DNA from: Providencia sp. R33
GTDB lineage: Bacteria; Pseudomonadota; Gammaproteobacteria; Enterobacterales; Enterobacteriaceae
Length of the DNA: 64,000 nucleotides
Direction: 5' to 3'
Assembly (NCBI RefSeq): GCF_019343475.1
Contig: NZ_CP072453.1
Location: 620,001 to 684,000 of the forward strand
A model generated the notes under the pieces. That model made no database searches, was not told where the DNA came from, and saw nothing but the letters and a program-made list of their open reading frames with translations. Of the stretch, positions 17,716-26,556 are shown one piece after another. Position 1 is the first letter of the stretch; each line of letters starts with the position of its first letter. Position numbers and translations under genes: made by a program.

Positions 17716-18533
17716 TGGGACTTCTCTAATGCCTCACGTAGTTGTTGCATGACTTTTGGTGTGCCTAAACTAAACGTTAGCATGCCCACATCATCAACGA
17801 CGGCGAGTGCTTTATTTTTCCCCGCAGGCGTCATAGCAATACCGGGTAAGTTCCACACGCGATCAACGCCACCTAATGATTTAATACCTTCTTCGGTGAA
17901 GACAATTAAGTCAGGTTGGCTAGACAATAAGCCTTCTGAGGAAAGCGGGCGATAGCTATCAAAATTGGCCATCGCATTTTTCGCACCAATTGCTGTTATC
18001 ATGCTATCCACCGCCGTTTTTTTCCCCGCTGCTAAGGGGAGAACACCACCATGGCTCATGATAAACAACACTTTTTTATCAATCGGTGCCGTGTTGACTT
18101 GGCTAAGCGATTGATTGAATTTATCCACCAATTGCTTGCCTTGCTCAGGCTTGCCAACCGCAGCGGCAATGGTGGTGATTTTTTCTGGAATGGCTTCTAA
18201 ACTCGGTTTCCCTGTCACTTTGATGACTTTAACGCCGCTTTTTTCTATTTGCGTTAACGCCATGGACGGTTTTGCTAATTCACTGGCGAGCACCAAGGTT
18301 GGGCGCATTGAAAGCACGCCTTCAGCGTTAAGCATTCGCATATACCCAACGTCAGGCAGCTTGGTCGCTTGCTCTGGGTGCAGGCTGGTACTGTCGCGGG
18401 CAACAAGTTGGTCTTGTGCACCAAGTTCATAAACTATCTCTGTCACATCACCACCGAGGGTGACAATGCGCTGCGCAGCATAAGAACTGAACGAGACAAA
18501 CAGGACTGATAAGGTTAGAAGCCATTGTTTCAT
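17712..18533 (-). CDS. hmuT: periplasmic haem-binding protein HmuT
   Basis: A 273-residue class III substrate-binding protein that carries haem from the outer-membrane receptor to HmuUV. It has a Sec signal peptide (MKQWLLTLSVLFVSFSSYAA), an N-lobe opening QRIVTLGGDVTEIVYELGA, and PDVGYMRMLNAEG, whose tyrosine is at the position of the haem ligand in related proteins (family knowledge). The long linker helix joins two lobes. It lies 17 bp after hmuS. Confidence 0.94.
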   Translation of the reverse strand: MKQWLLTLSVLFVSFSSYAAQRIVTLGGDVTEIVYELGAQDQLVARDSTSLHPEQATKLPDVGYMRMLNAEGVLSMRPTLVLASELAKPSMALTQIEKSGVKVIKVTGKPSLEAIPEKITTIAAAVGKPEQGKQLVDKFNQSLSQVNTAPIDKKVLFIMSHGGVLPLAAGKKTAVDSMITAIGAKNAMANFDSYRPLSSEGLLSSQPDLIVFTEEGIKSLGGVDRVWNLPGIAMTPAGKNKALAVVDDVGMLTFSLGTPKVMQQLREALEKSQ

Positions 18534-18550
18534 AATAAATTACCTAAATT

Positions 18551-19600
18551 TTAAATGCGGGGTAACGCAGTGACTTGCTGGCGCCATTGTTCTTGCTCTG
18601 GCGTACCTTCAGTGCGCTGACCGTACATTTGTGCGATTTGATTCCCTTCAATATCGAAAACTTCAAGGCTAGTCACAAAGCCATCTTGCGTTGGTTTGCG
18701 TGTTACCCAGCACTCATGAATGCCGTTTTCAATCATGTGTAAGGTAAAATCAGGATTGAAAATGTTGAGCCATTTCAAGTCTGAACCTTCACTCTGATAT
18801 GGCATGATTTTTTTGATTTCACCAGTGAAAATTTGCACACATCCACGGTTGCCCACAAAAATCATGATTTCGTTCTGGTCATTGAACGCAGTATTAATCA
18901 GCTGATTGAAGGAATCGGTCGGCACTTTCCAAGCTAAATCATCACTCACGGCGGCGAAAACTTGCTGGCGGCTCAAGTTATTCTTTTTCAATAAAACAAA
19001 AAATTGGTGCACATCTGTCATGTTGCGCCATTCTTGTTCTAATTGTTGTTTTAGCTCATCGCTAACGGGTTGGTTAGTAAATGGCGTAGCGGGTACATGG
19101 GTTAATTCACTGTTATCTTGCGTCGCATACTTCTCAATCAGTGCTTGCCATGCCGCCATATCAGTTTCATCTGTGGTGTAGACTTTATGCAGTGCATCAC
19201 CTTGTTTATCAAAGAATTGGATACTGTGGCGCTCACCGTGTTTGGTGTCTTCTGTCAGGGCGAAAATCGCATCCCAATGGGAAAAAAACATACGTAAATC
19301 AAGGGCGCGAGGGTTTAAAATCAAACCACCGTGAGGGCTGAATGTCGCATTGTCATAACGACCTACTTGCTCATGCACCACGTATTCGTTGCGGGTAATG
19401 GCTTTGACTTGGCCAACTGCGGCTAATTCAGTCAATAACGTTGGCGCGTCAACCTCTAAACGCACGGCGTTATCATGACCCACGCGGCTGTGCAGCAACT
19501 GGGCTTCAGAAATATTTAGGTAAGCGGCAAGATCACGAGCGTATTTGGCTTTGTTATCTGCTTTGGCTTGTTGGTAACGCTCAAAAATGGTTGGATTCAC
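18551..19600 (-). CDS. hmuS: haem-degrading/trafficking protein HmuS
   Basis: A 349-residue cytoplasmic HemS/ChuS/HmuS-family protein that binds imported haem and supports its breakdown or transfer. It is a tandem repeat of two similar halves, visible in the paired segments NATFSPHGGLILNPRALDLRM (first half) and NRGCVQIFTGEIKKI (second half). I chose the GTG at 19600 (AAGGAG 6 nt upstream) over the ORF start at 19633; the result is close to the Yersinia homologue's length. It lies 26 bp after hmuR. Confidence 0.93.
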   Translation of the reverse strand: MNPTIFERYQQAKADNKAKYARDLAAYLNISEAQLLHSRVGHDNAVRLEVDAPTLLTELAAVGQVKAITRNEYVVHEQVGRYDNATFSPHGGLILNPRALDLRMFFSHWDAIFALTEDTKHGERHSIQFFDKQGDALHKVYTTDETDMAAWQALIEKYATQDNSELTHVPATPFTNQPVSDELKQQLEQEWRNMTDVHQFFVLLKKNNLSRQQVFAAVSDDLAWKVPTDSFNQLINTAFNDQNEIMIFVGNRGCVQIFTGEIKKIMPYQSEGSDLKWLNIFNPDFTLHMIENGIHECWVTRKPTQDGFVTSLEVFDIEGNQIAQMYGQRTEGTPEQEQWRQQVTALPRI

Positions 19601-19626
19601 ATTTATCTCCTTAATATTATTATGAA

Positions 19627-21645
19627 TTACCACTGGAAGCTGACCAGTAGCTTGGCATTACGTCCATCTTGAGGAATGCCCTGTGATGAGTAATATTCTT
19701 TGTCGAAGGCATTGCCTAACACCACGCTGGTGCCTAAACCTTTGAGTTCGCCGTCACCTTTGTAGCTAACGTAGAAATCATGGACGGCATAGCCAGCTTG
19801 TTGTTTAGCTTCAGAGGCCTTATTGAAGTCGGTATGGCGGGTAAATTCCCCTAACCAGCCCACGGAAAAACCGCTATTAGCAACAGGAATTGACAGGTTA
19901 CTGGTTAATGACTCTGGTTTGATTGACGTAATTGATTTACCGTTATACTCGTTCTTACCTGTTGTACGGTTGTAGGCTAAATTCCAGGTGAAATAATCTG
20001 TTTTATAATCCAGTGATGCATCTACACCCCAAATTTTGGCGCGTTTATCATTGATTGACATGGTGTAATTATTTTCTGGATTTCTAAAATCAGGCTTAGG
20101 TGTGACATAAGTATTGATATAATCCTTGGCTTTTGTGTCAAAGTAGCTGGCTTTAAATTGCAGGTTATCCCTTTCCATCAATAAGTCGTCAAAACGTAAG
20201 CCAAAGCCGTATTCAGCGGTGCGTGTTGATTCGGGTTTTAGATTTGGATTTGGCCGCCATTTATTCGCAATTGGCCCGATACGAAAGTGTGTTTCATCGT
20301 TATACATTTCCATCATTGTCGGCGCACGGAAGGCTTCAGAGTAGGATGCAAATAGCATGGACCAATCTGTTGGTGTAATACTTATCGCACCTTTCGATGA
20401 CCATTTATCTGCTTTAACGTCCTCATTGCCTTTTGCTTTCGCTTTATAGTGGTCATAACGTGTACCCACAATAAATGACACGGGTAAATCTTTTAGGGCA
20501 ATTTCGTCTTGTAAGAATCCAGAAGCAAAGGTGATATCCGCATCAGGGAATTGGGTTGTGTTTGCGTAAGGGGTTTGCTTTTGCTTATAAGCTTCGCTGC
20601 CGTAGGTGAAGTTATGAGCCGCCAGCGGTAAATCATAAACATTAGAGCGGTTATCAGCTTTTAAACCGTAAGTTTTTTGCGTGCGGCCTTCATAAGGGGT
20701 TCCTTTACCTTTAGCCGTAATATTTACCTCGGAATAATAAGGAGTGACTTTTAGGTTTAACCAATCTTGTGATGAAGGATTGAGCTGATAAGTCGCTTGG
20801 GCATCACGTTGGCGAGTAGTGCGGTTAACTTGTAGGTTATCTTTACCGACATTCAATTTCTGTGGGTTTTTAGGTTCATGAGCGTCGTTATTATAGTAAC
20901 GAACTTGACCCGCAAGCTTCTGTGCATCATCTATTTGCCATGTGCCTTTGGCAAGTAGGTTAGCAATGGTTTCTTTGTTATCCATGTCATCGCCATTACT
21001 GAGGCGAATATCACCCACTTCTTTTGTTACAAAGCTGAAAACCCCATCAAGGTTATCGGTGCGCCCAAACGTTGTGCCACCAAAACCAAAGCTATGGTCG
21101 CCTGTCGCGGCTTGGGAAAAGACGCGAAAACCGTGATTTTGCCCATCACGTAACAAGTCTTTTGCATCAGCAGTTTCCCACGCAATCACCCCCCCCATTG
21201 CACCGCTACCATAAAGCAGGGCGGATGGACCACGAACGATTTCCACTTGCTTGATCAGGGCAGGGTCAATAAATGTGCCATTAACATGGCCTGTGTCGGT
21301 GCCTTGGCGAACGCCATCTACTAGGGTCAAGATCCCACGGCGGTCAAACCCACGCATGGAGACATCTTGCCCATTTGAACGACCAGTGCCTGCCACGTTA
21401 ATACCAGGGACTTTGCGTAGAATATCATTGACCGTGCTTGCCGTTTGGGTTTCAGGTGAGTCATTTTTAATCACGCTCACCATCATCGGTGCATCAAAGC
21501 TATCACGTTCAGTCCCTGTCGCATAAACAGTCATGACGTCATTGCTTTTTTTAGTTGTTGAAGGTTCAGCCGCTTGTGCATGAGCGCTGGCGATGACACC
21601 TAAGATCGCGCTGGTCAACACGGATATCCGTAAAACATGAGACAT
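19627..21645 (-). CDS. hmuR: TonB-dependent haem receptor HmuR
   Basis: A 672-residue outer-membrane gated barrel that takes haem from outside. It has a signal peptide ending near AHAQAAE, a TonB box in DVMTVYATG, a plug domain (MRGFDRRGI, PSALLYGSGAMGG) and a 22-strand barrel ending in Trp (SFQW). The haem-receptor motifs FRAP and NPNL flank a His-containing loop (NDETHFRI). ATG 21645 has GGAG 12 nt upstream; the longer start at 21672 has no ribosome site. A 360-bp gap separates it from hemP. Confidence 0.94.
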   Translation of the reverse strand: MSHVLRISVLTSAILGVIASAHAQAAEPSTTKKSNDVMTVYATGTERDSFDAPMMVSVIKNDSPETQTASTVNDILRKVPGINVAGTGRSNGQDVSMRGFDRRGILTLVDGVRQGTDTGHVNGTFIDPALIKQVEIVRGPSALLYGSGAMGGVIAWETADAKDLLRDGQNHGFRVFSQAATGDHSFGFGGTTFGRTDNLDGVFSFVTKEVGDIRLSNGDDMDNKETIANLLAKGTWQIDDAQKLAGQVRYYNNDAHEPKNPQKLNVGKDNLQVNRTTRQRDAQATYQLNPSSQDWLNLKVTPYYSEVNITAKGKGTPYEGRTQKTYGLKADNRSNVYDLPLAAHNFTYGSEAYKQKQTPYANTTQFPDADITFASGFLQDEIALKDLPVSFIVGTRYDHYKAKAKGNEDVKADKWSSKGAISITPTDWSMLFASYSEAFRAPTMMEMYNDETHFRIGPIANKWRPNPNLKPESTRTAEYGFGLRFDDLLMERDNLQFKASYFDTKAKDYINTYVTPKPDFRNPENNYTMSINDKRAKIWGVDASLDYKTDYFTWNLAYNRTTGKNEYNGKSITSIKPESLTSNLSIPVANSGFSVGWLGEFTRHTDFNKASEAKQQAGYAVHDFYVSYKGDGELKGLGTSVVLGNAFDKEYYSSQGIPQDGRNAKLLVSFQW

Positions 21646-21728
21646 AATGGTGACACTCCGTAAAAGTTTCATTTTTTGCTAGGTTAAGTAGCGGAAATAA
21701 AAGGCTATTTATGTAATGGCTAAAATAC

Positions 21729-21920
21729 TTATGGACAGGCATGTAGCCCATCAGGGGGATAGGAGGTTGGCATTACATAGGGAGTTTCGAATGTAAGATG
21801 CGCAGGAATATCACAAAGTGTGCGAGTAATGATTGCGAATTTTACGTGGTCGGAGTATGACCTTTTTGTTTGCTTTTTGGATGAAGAACCAGCAAATACA
21901 GACGGCAGTTTAAACTCCAT
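21729..21920 (-). CDS. doubtful 63-residue ORF between hemP and hmuR
   Basis: An ATG with AGGAATAGG upstream opens a 63-codon frame in the long hemP-hmuR gap, on the operon strand. The product has no recognisable domain; it is polar at the start (SSSKKQTKRSYS) and ends in a proline-rich tail. It could be a short translated leader that tunes hmuR, or chance. I list it because the gap is otherwise unexplained inside a haem operon. Confidence 0.22.
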   Translation of the reverse strand: MEFKLPSVFAGSSSKKQTKRSYSDHVKFAIITRTLCDIPAHLTFETPYVMPTSYPPDGLHACP

Positions 21921-22006
21921 AGAAACCTATTCCTATGTTTTAGATTAAGCTGGCTGCCTGGATGAGTAACCTAGGTGGCTTGCGGATAAAATTTTTTGTT
22001 GGAACG

Positions 22007-22180
22007 TTACTTCGTTAAAATCAATTTACCTGTACGCGTTTGCCTTAACTGGTAAAGCTCGCCATTGTGCTGTATGGAAACCTTTCCTGCCGGCCCCAAG
22101 AGCTGTTGACTCTCTACGACGTCAGTTTTGATTGTTTGCTTGGCCGTTTCGGCGATATTTTCTGCAACTGGCGCTGTCAT
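22007..22180 (-). CDS. hemP: HemP, small haem-uptake protein
   Basis: A 57-residue protein whose C-terminal 35 residues match the HemP family found first in haem-uptake operons: VESQQLLGPAGKVSIQHNGE, then YQLRQTRTGKLILTK. The family's role is thought to be regulatory or accessory in haem uptake. The open frame extends upstream to 22447, but that part is a hydrophobic non-family sequence containing the Fur box. The true start is therefore ATG 22180 or ATG 22192. First gene of the hem/hmu operon. Confidence 0.85.
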   Translation of the reverse strand: MTAPVAENIAETAKQTIKTDVVESQQLLGPAGKVSIQHNGELYQLRQTRTGKLILTK

Positions 22181-22222
22181 ATTATTTACCATGCTAACTA
22201 TACTGATAACAGAAATGATACT

Positions 22223-22241
22223 GAGAATGATTATCTTTATA
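22223..22241 (-). promoter_or_regulatory. candidate Fur box of hemP-hmuRSTUV
   Basis: The plus-strand 19-mer GAGAATGATTATCTTTATA matches the Fur consensus at 15 of 19 positions. It lies 30-60 nt upstream of the hemP starts and supports iron-dependent repression of the whole haem operon. Motif seen; binding inferred. Confidence 0.72.
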
Positions 22242-22422
22242 ATTATGCCCAATATCAAGTGATTTTCACAATCAAACAACAAAAGAGCTACAAAATGGGA
22301 TATAGGCACAAAAATGCAGTATTTGCTTAGGTTATAAGGTATAAGAAGAAAAACGTATAACTGAAATAACGTTGTCATTATTGAGTTGTTGATCTCTTCA
22401 ATTTTAAAACGGAGGGCGATTA

Positions 22423-23052
22423 ATGAAAATATTACTAATAGGCGCAACTGGATTAGTGGGGAGCCATGTGTTAGAGCAAGCGCTTGCTGACCCTCGTATT
22501 AGCCAAATTATTACCCCTGTGCGTCATGAATTGCCTGTACACCCGAAACTATTCGCGCCAATTGTGAATTTTGACCAACTTCCCGATGAAGCCAATATTT
22601 GGGATGTGGATGCGGTAATTTGTACATTAGGGTCAACCATGAAAGTGGCAGGGTCAAAAGCCGCATTTCGCCAAGTTGATTACACTTACCCTTTAGAATG
22701 TGCAAAACTTGCCAAAAAATGGGGGTGCCCAACTTATGCGTTAACCTCTGCATTAGGTGCTAACGCGAACTCGCCATTTTTTTACAGCCGAATAAAAGGG
22801 AAGCTTGAACAAAGCTTAATCGCCTTGAATTTTGAGTCCTTGACATTAGTGCGTCCTAACGTCATTAGTGGGCATCGTAACCAAGAGCGCCTTGGTGAAG
22901 TGGTTGTTATCCGTATTATCTCTAGTTTATCCCGCATATTACCCGCTAGCTGCCAAATTAGCCCAGCCCAAAATATTGCTAGCGCCTTGTTAAATTCAGT
23001 TATTCATCCCGAAAAAGGGGGGAAAATTATTTCATCGAAACACCTCGCATAA
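22423..23052 (+). CDS. NAD(P)-binding atypical SDR protein
   Basis: A 209-residue cytoplasmic Rossmann-fold protein related to the HTATIP2/YbjT-like atypical short-chain dehydrogenases. The nucleotide motif GATGLVGSHV is at residues 7-16, followed by CTLGSTMKVAGSKAAF, a YSRIKGKLE segment with the Tyr-x-x-x-Lys-like pair, and LVRPNVISG. Substrate unknown. AACGGAGGGCGATTA upstream is a strong ribosome site. It is divergent from hemP and not obviously part of the gal operon, which has its own operator after it. Confidence 0.8.
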   Translation: MKILLIGATGLVGSHVLEQALADPRISQIITPVRHELPVHPKLFAPIVNFDQLPDEANIWDVDAVICTLGSTMKVAGSKAAFRQVDYTYPLECAKLAKKWGCPTYALTSALGANANSPFFYSRIKGKLEQSLIALNFESLTLVRPNVISGHRNQERLGEVVVIRIISSLSRILPASCQISPAQNIASALLNSVIHPEKGGKIISSKHLA

Positions 23053-23091
23053 CAATTTTTTGAGCCATTTTAAAGAGGCCTTTATATTTTT

Positions 23092-23107
23092 GTGTAAACG
23101 TTTACAC
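23092..23107. promoter_or_regulatory. GalR/GalS operator upstream of galE
   Basis: GTGTAAACGTTTACAC is a perfect 16-bp palindrome fitting the GalR/GalS operator consensus GTG-x-AA-x-CG-x-TT-x-CAC. It lies 95 bp before the galE start, and a GalR-type regulator is encoded 4 kb downstream. Confidence 0.9.
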
Positions 23108-23202
23108 TAAGTCGAGGTTGATCACAGAAGTGGATGGCAACTCATTGCTATACTCCGCAGCAATGGCAAGTTTAACGATGAGAAAACGTATAGAGGTGAA
23201 AA

Positions 23203-24228
23203 ATGAAACTGACTGAAGTGTTGGTCACAGGTGGGTTAGGGTATATCGGCAGCCATACTTGTATTCAACTAATAAAAGCAGGGTTTTCACCTGTTATCGT
23301 TGATAATTTATATAATGCAAAGCGCGAAGTCCTTAATCGTATTGAAAAATTAACGGGTGTGCGCCCTGTATTTTACCCGTGTGATGTTCGTGACGAGCAA
23401 ACGCTCAATGATATCTTTGCCTCTCACCAATTTTATTCAGTGATCCATTTTGCAGGGTTAAAAGCAGTCGGTGAATCAGTCGAAAAACCAATTGAATATT
23501 ATGATGTTAACCTAAATGGAACCCTGGTTTTAGTGCGCTGTATGCAAAAAGCGAACGTAAAGTGTTTAATCTTTAGTTCTTCAGCGACAGTATACGGGCA
23601 GCCTCATGCATTACCTATCACTGAAGATTTCCCGACAGGGAATACTCAGAGCCCCTATGGCACGAGTAAATACATGGTTGAACGTTGTCTTGAGGATCTC
23701 TTTCAAGCTGACAACACTTGGTCGATATCGGTTTTGCGCTATTTTAACCCTGTTGGTGCGCACCCTTCAGGAACACTCGGTGAAGACCCTCAAGGCATCC
23801 CTAATAACTTAACACCTTATATCACACAGGTTGCTGTTGGAAAAAGGGAAAAACTGGCTATTTATGGAAACGATTACCCAACCATAGATGGAACAGGGGT
23901 TCGGGATTATATCCATGTGATGGATTTGGCGGATGGGCATGTTGCTGCGTTACAGGGGGTTGGCCATAAAGCAGGGCTACATACCTATAATTTAGGGTCA
24001 GGGTGTGGCGTCAGTGTGCTGCAAGTATTACAGGCTTTTGAAAAAGCAGTAGGAAAACCCATCCCTTATGTATTTGAACCTCGTCGCGCGGGGGATATTG
24101 CGGAATATTGGTCAACCCCTGAAAAAGCTTATCGCGAACTTGGCTGGAAAACGCGCCGTACCATTGATGATATGGCGGTAGATAGCTGGCGCTGGCAATC
24201 AAATAACCCCAATGGTTATGGTGTATAG
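23203..24228 (+). CDS. galE: UDP-glucose 4-epimerase GalE
   Basis: GalE interconverts UDP-galactose and UDP-glucose in the Leloir pathway and supplies UDP-galactose for surface polysaccharides. The 341-residue extended SDR has the NAD motif GGLGYIGSHT, SSSATVYG with the catalytic Ser/Thr region, the catalytic YGTSK, and RYFNPVGAH. Length equals the usual 338-340. GAGGTGAAAA precedes the ATG. First gene of galETKM behind a perfect GalR operator. Confidence 0.96.
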   Translation: MKLTEVLVTGGLGYIGSHTCIQLIKAGFSPVIVDNLYNAKREVLNRIEKLTGVRPVFYPCDVRDEQTLNDIFASHQFYSVIHFAGLKAVGESVEKPIEYYDVNLNGTLVLVRCMQKANVKCLIFSSSATVYGQPHALPITEDFPTGNTQSPYGTSKYMVERCLEDLFQADNTWSISVLRYFNPVGAHPSGTLGEDPQGIPNNLTPYITQVAVGKREKLAIYGNDYPTIDGTGVRDYIHVMDLADGHVAALQGVGHKAGLHTYNLGSGCGVSVLQVLQAFEKAVGKPIPYVFEPRRAGDIAEYWSTPEKAYRELGWKTRRTIDDMAVDSWRWQSNNPNGYGV

Positions 24229-24240
24229 GAGAGTGATTGG

Positions 24241-25293
24241 ATGAATACATTGCAATTTAACCCCTCAGACTGCCCTCATCGCCGTTATAACCCACTAACC
24301 GGGCAATGGGTGTTGGTGTCGCCTCATCGCGCCAAACGACCTTGGAGTGGTAGGGATGAAAAACCAGCGGTAGAAAAGCTACCCCATTATGATGCGGGTT
24401 GTTTTCTTTGCCCAACCAATACGCGGGTTTCAGGGGAAGTGAACCCTAACTATCAAGGGACGTATGTTTTTCAAAATGACCATGGTGCTTTATTGGCGGA
24501 TGCCTGTGCACAACCGAAAAACCAGTCTGAATTATTCCAAGCTCAATCAGTAAGTGGTGTTAGCCGTGTAATCTGTTTTTCACCCGATCACAGTAAAACC
24601 TTACCTGAGCTTTCACTGCCTGAAATTGGCGGTGTAATAACGACGTGGCAGCAGCAGATTAGTGAGCTAAGTGAGCGTTATACATGGATTCAGGTATTTG
24701 AAAATAAAGGTGAAATTATGGGGTGTTCACAGCCTCATCCCCATGGGCAAATTTGGGCGAGTGACTTCTTGCCTAATGAAATTGAGCATAAAAACCATTT
24801 TTTATCTGAATATTATCAACGCCATGGCACTAACTTACTAATGGATTATGTCAACGCAGAGCGGCAGGATGGCTCTCGCATAGTGGTTGAAACTGAGCAC
24901 TGGGTGGCACTAGTGCCATATTGGGCGGCTTGGCCATTTGAAACGTTATTATTGCCGAAACAACACATTAAACGAATGGATGAAATGAACGATGCCATTC
25001 GTTTGGACTTGGGTGTTGCGCTGAAAAAACTGACTTGTCGTTACGACAACCTATTCGAATGTTCCTTTCCTTATTCAATGGGGTGGCATTTTGCGCCTTA
25101 TTTTAAAGAAGATAAAAATATCGAGCATTGGCAATTACATGCGCTGTTCTACCCGCCATTACTGCGTTCTGCAACCGTGAAAAAATTTATGGTGGGTTAT
25201 GAAATGCTGGCAGAAACACAACGGGATTTAACCCCAGAACAGGCGGCTCAACGCCTTAGAGACGTTAGTGATAGGCACTACAAACAGAATTAA
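24241..25293 (+). CDS. galT: galactose-1-phosphate uridylyltransferase GalT
   Basis: GalT transfers UMP from UDP-glucose to galactose-1-phosphate. The 350-residue HIT-superfamily protein has the nucleophile motif HPHPHGQIW, with the uridylylated histidine, and the N-terminal Zn-site cysteines in C-x-x-C (CFLCP). GRVE-type residues lie in the ENKGEIMGCSQPHPHG context. It lies 12 bp after galE with GGAGAG as ribosome site. Confidence 0.96.
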   Translation: MNTLQFNPSDCPHRRYNPLTGQWVLVSPHRAKRPWSGRDEKPAVEKLPHYDAGCFLCPTNTRVSGEVNPNYQGTYVFQNDHGALLADACAQPKNQSELFQAQSVSGVSRVICFSPDHSKTLPELSLPEIGGVITTWQQQISELSERYTWIQVFENKGEIMGCSQPHPHGQIWASDFLPNEIEHKNHFLSEYYQRHGTNLLMDYVNAERQDGSRIVVETEHWVALVPYWAAWPFETLLLPKQHIKRMDEMNDAIRLDLGVALKKLTCRYDNLFECSFPYSMGWHFAPYFKEDKNIEHWQLHALFYPPLLRSATVKKFMVGYEMLAETQRDLTPEQAAQRLRDVSDRHYKQN

Positions 25294-25384
25294 GCCTAAT
25301 TGCATTGGTAGAAATACACCTAATTAATATTTGTTTGGTTTTTATTTTCCGAGCAAATCAATTTTATGATCAAGGAACACAATA

Positions 25385-26536
25385 ATGGAATTACTAAAAC
25401 AGACGGTTGCTAGTTCGTTTGAAAAAACATTTGGTTATCCAGCGGATATCTACGTGCAAGCACCAGGGCGCGTAAACTTAATTGGTGAACATACCGATTA
25501 TAACGATGGCTTCGTTTTACCTTGTGCAATTGATTACCTAACCATGACAGCTGCATCAAAACGCGGAGATCGCATTATTCGCGTTGTTGCTGCTGATTAT
25601 AATAATGACTGTGATGAATTTAGCCTTGACGATGAAATTACATTTTTACCTGAAAAAATGTGGGCGAACTATATCCGTGGAGTGGTTAAGTTCTTATTAG
25701 AACGTGGTTTTTCATTTAACGGTTGCGATATTGCGGTTAGTGGTAACGTTCCTCAAGGCGCGGGGTTAAGCTCTTCAGCCTCATTAGAAGTGGTGATAGG
25801 ACAGACACTTAAGAGTTTGTATCAGTTAGATATTAGTCAGCAAGAGATAGCACTGAACGGTCAACAGGCAGAAAACCAATTTGTCGGTTGCAATTGCGGC
25901 ATTATGGATCAGCTTATTTCTGCTTGTGGGGACGAAGGGCATGCCTTATTGATTGATTGCCGTAGCTTAGCGCTGTTTCCTATTTCCATCCCAGATGATT
26001 TGGTTGTGATGATAATCAATTCAAATAAACAACGAGGGCTCGTCGGAAGCGAGTACAACACGCGTCGTCAGCAATGCGAAGAAGCGGCAAAAACGTTTGG
26101 GGTTAAAGCATTGCGTGATATGAGCTATGAAGATTTTGTACAAAGAGAGCATTTATTGTCACCCCTTGTTGCGCAGCGTGCAAAGCATGTGATTAGTGAA
26201 AATGAGCGCACATTGTCGGCTGCTAAGGCACTGACAGAAAACAATTTATTATTGCTTGGTCAATTAATGGAACAATCGCATATTTCTATGCGTGATGATT
26301 TTGAAATCACCGTCAAAGAAATTGATACTTTAGTGGATATTGTGAAGTCGGTTTTAGGCTCTCAAGGTGGCGTACGCATGACAGGTGGTGGTTTTGGTGG
26401 CTGTGTGGTTGCCCTAATGCAACAGCACCTTGTCAAGCCTGTCATCAATGCGGTTGAATCACAATACGCAGATGCAACAGGTTTACATGCAGATATCTAT
26501 GTGTGCCAACCAAGTAAAGGTGCAGGCGTTATTTAA
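25385..26536 (+). CDS. galK: galactokinase GalK
   Basis: GalK phosphorylates alpha-D-galactose to galactose-1-phosphate. The 383-residue GHMP kinase has the galactokinase signature APGRVNLIGEHTDYNDGF (about residues 26-43), the ATP loop PQGAGLSSSASLE and the third motif MTGGGFGGC. Length matches E. coli (382). A 91-bp gap from galT is longer than the other spacings in the operon, but no promoter or terminator stands out. Confidence 0.96.
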   Translation: MELLKQTVASSFEKTFGYPADIYVQAPGRVNLIGEHTDYNDGFVLPCAIDYLTMTAASKRGDRIIRVVAADYNNDCDEFSLDDEITFLPEKMWANYIRGVVKFLLERGFSFNGCDIAVSGNVPQGAGLSSSASLEVVIGQTLKSLYQLDISQQEIALNGQQAENQFVGCNCGIMDQLISACGDEGHALLIDCRSLALFPISIPDDLVVMIINSNKQRGLVGSEYNTRRQQCEEAAKTFGVKALRDMSYEDFVQREHLLSPLVAQRAKHVISENERTLSAAKALTENNLLLLGQLMEQSHISMRDDFEITVKEIDTLVDIVKSVLGSQGGVRMTGGGFGGCVVALMQQHLVKPVINAVESQYADATGLHADIYVCQPSKGAGVI

Positions 26537-26556
26537 TTCGAGACAAAGGATTGTTT

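Noticed and set aside
22181..22447. 146-residue membrane-type ORF ending in HemP
   Set aside because: The upstream part covers the Fur box and promoter and is not part of the HemP family; only the last 57-61 codons are credible.
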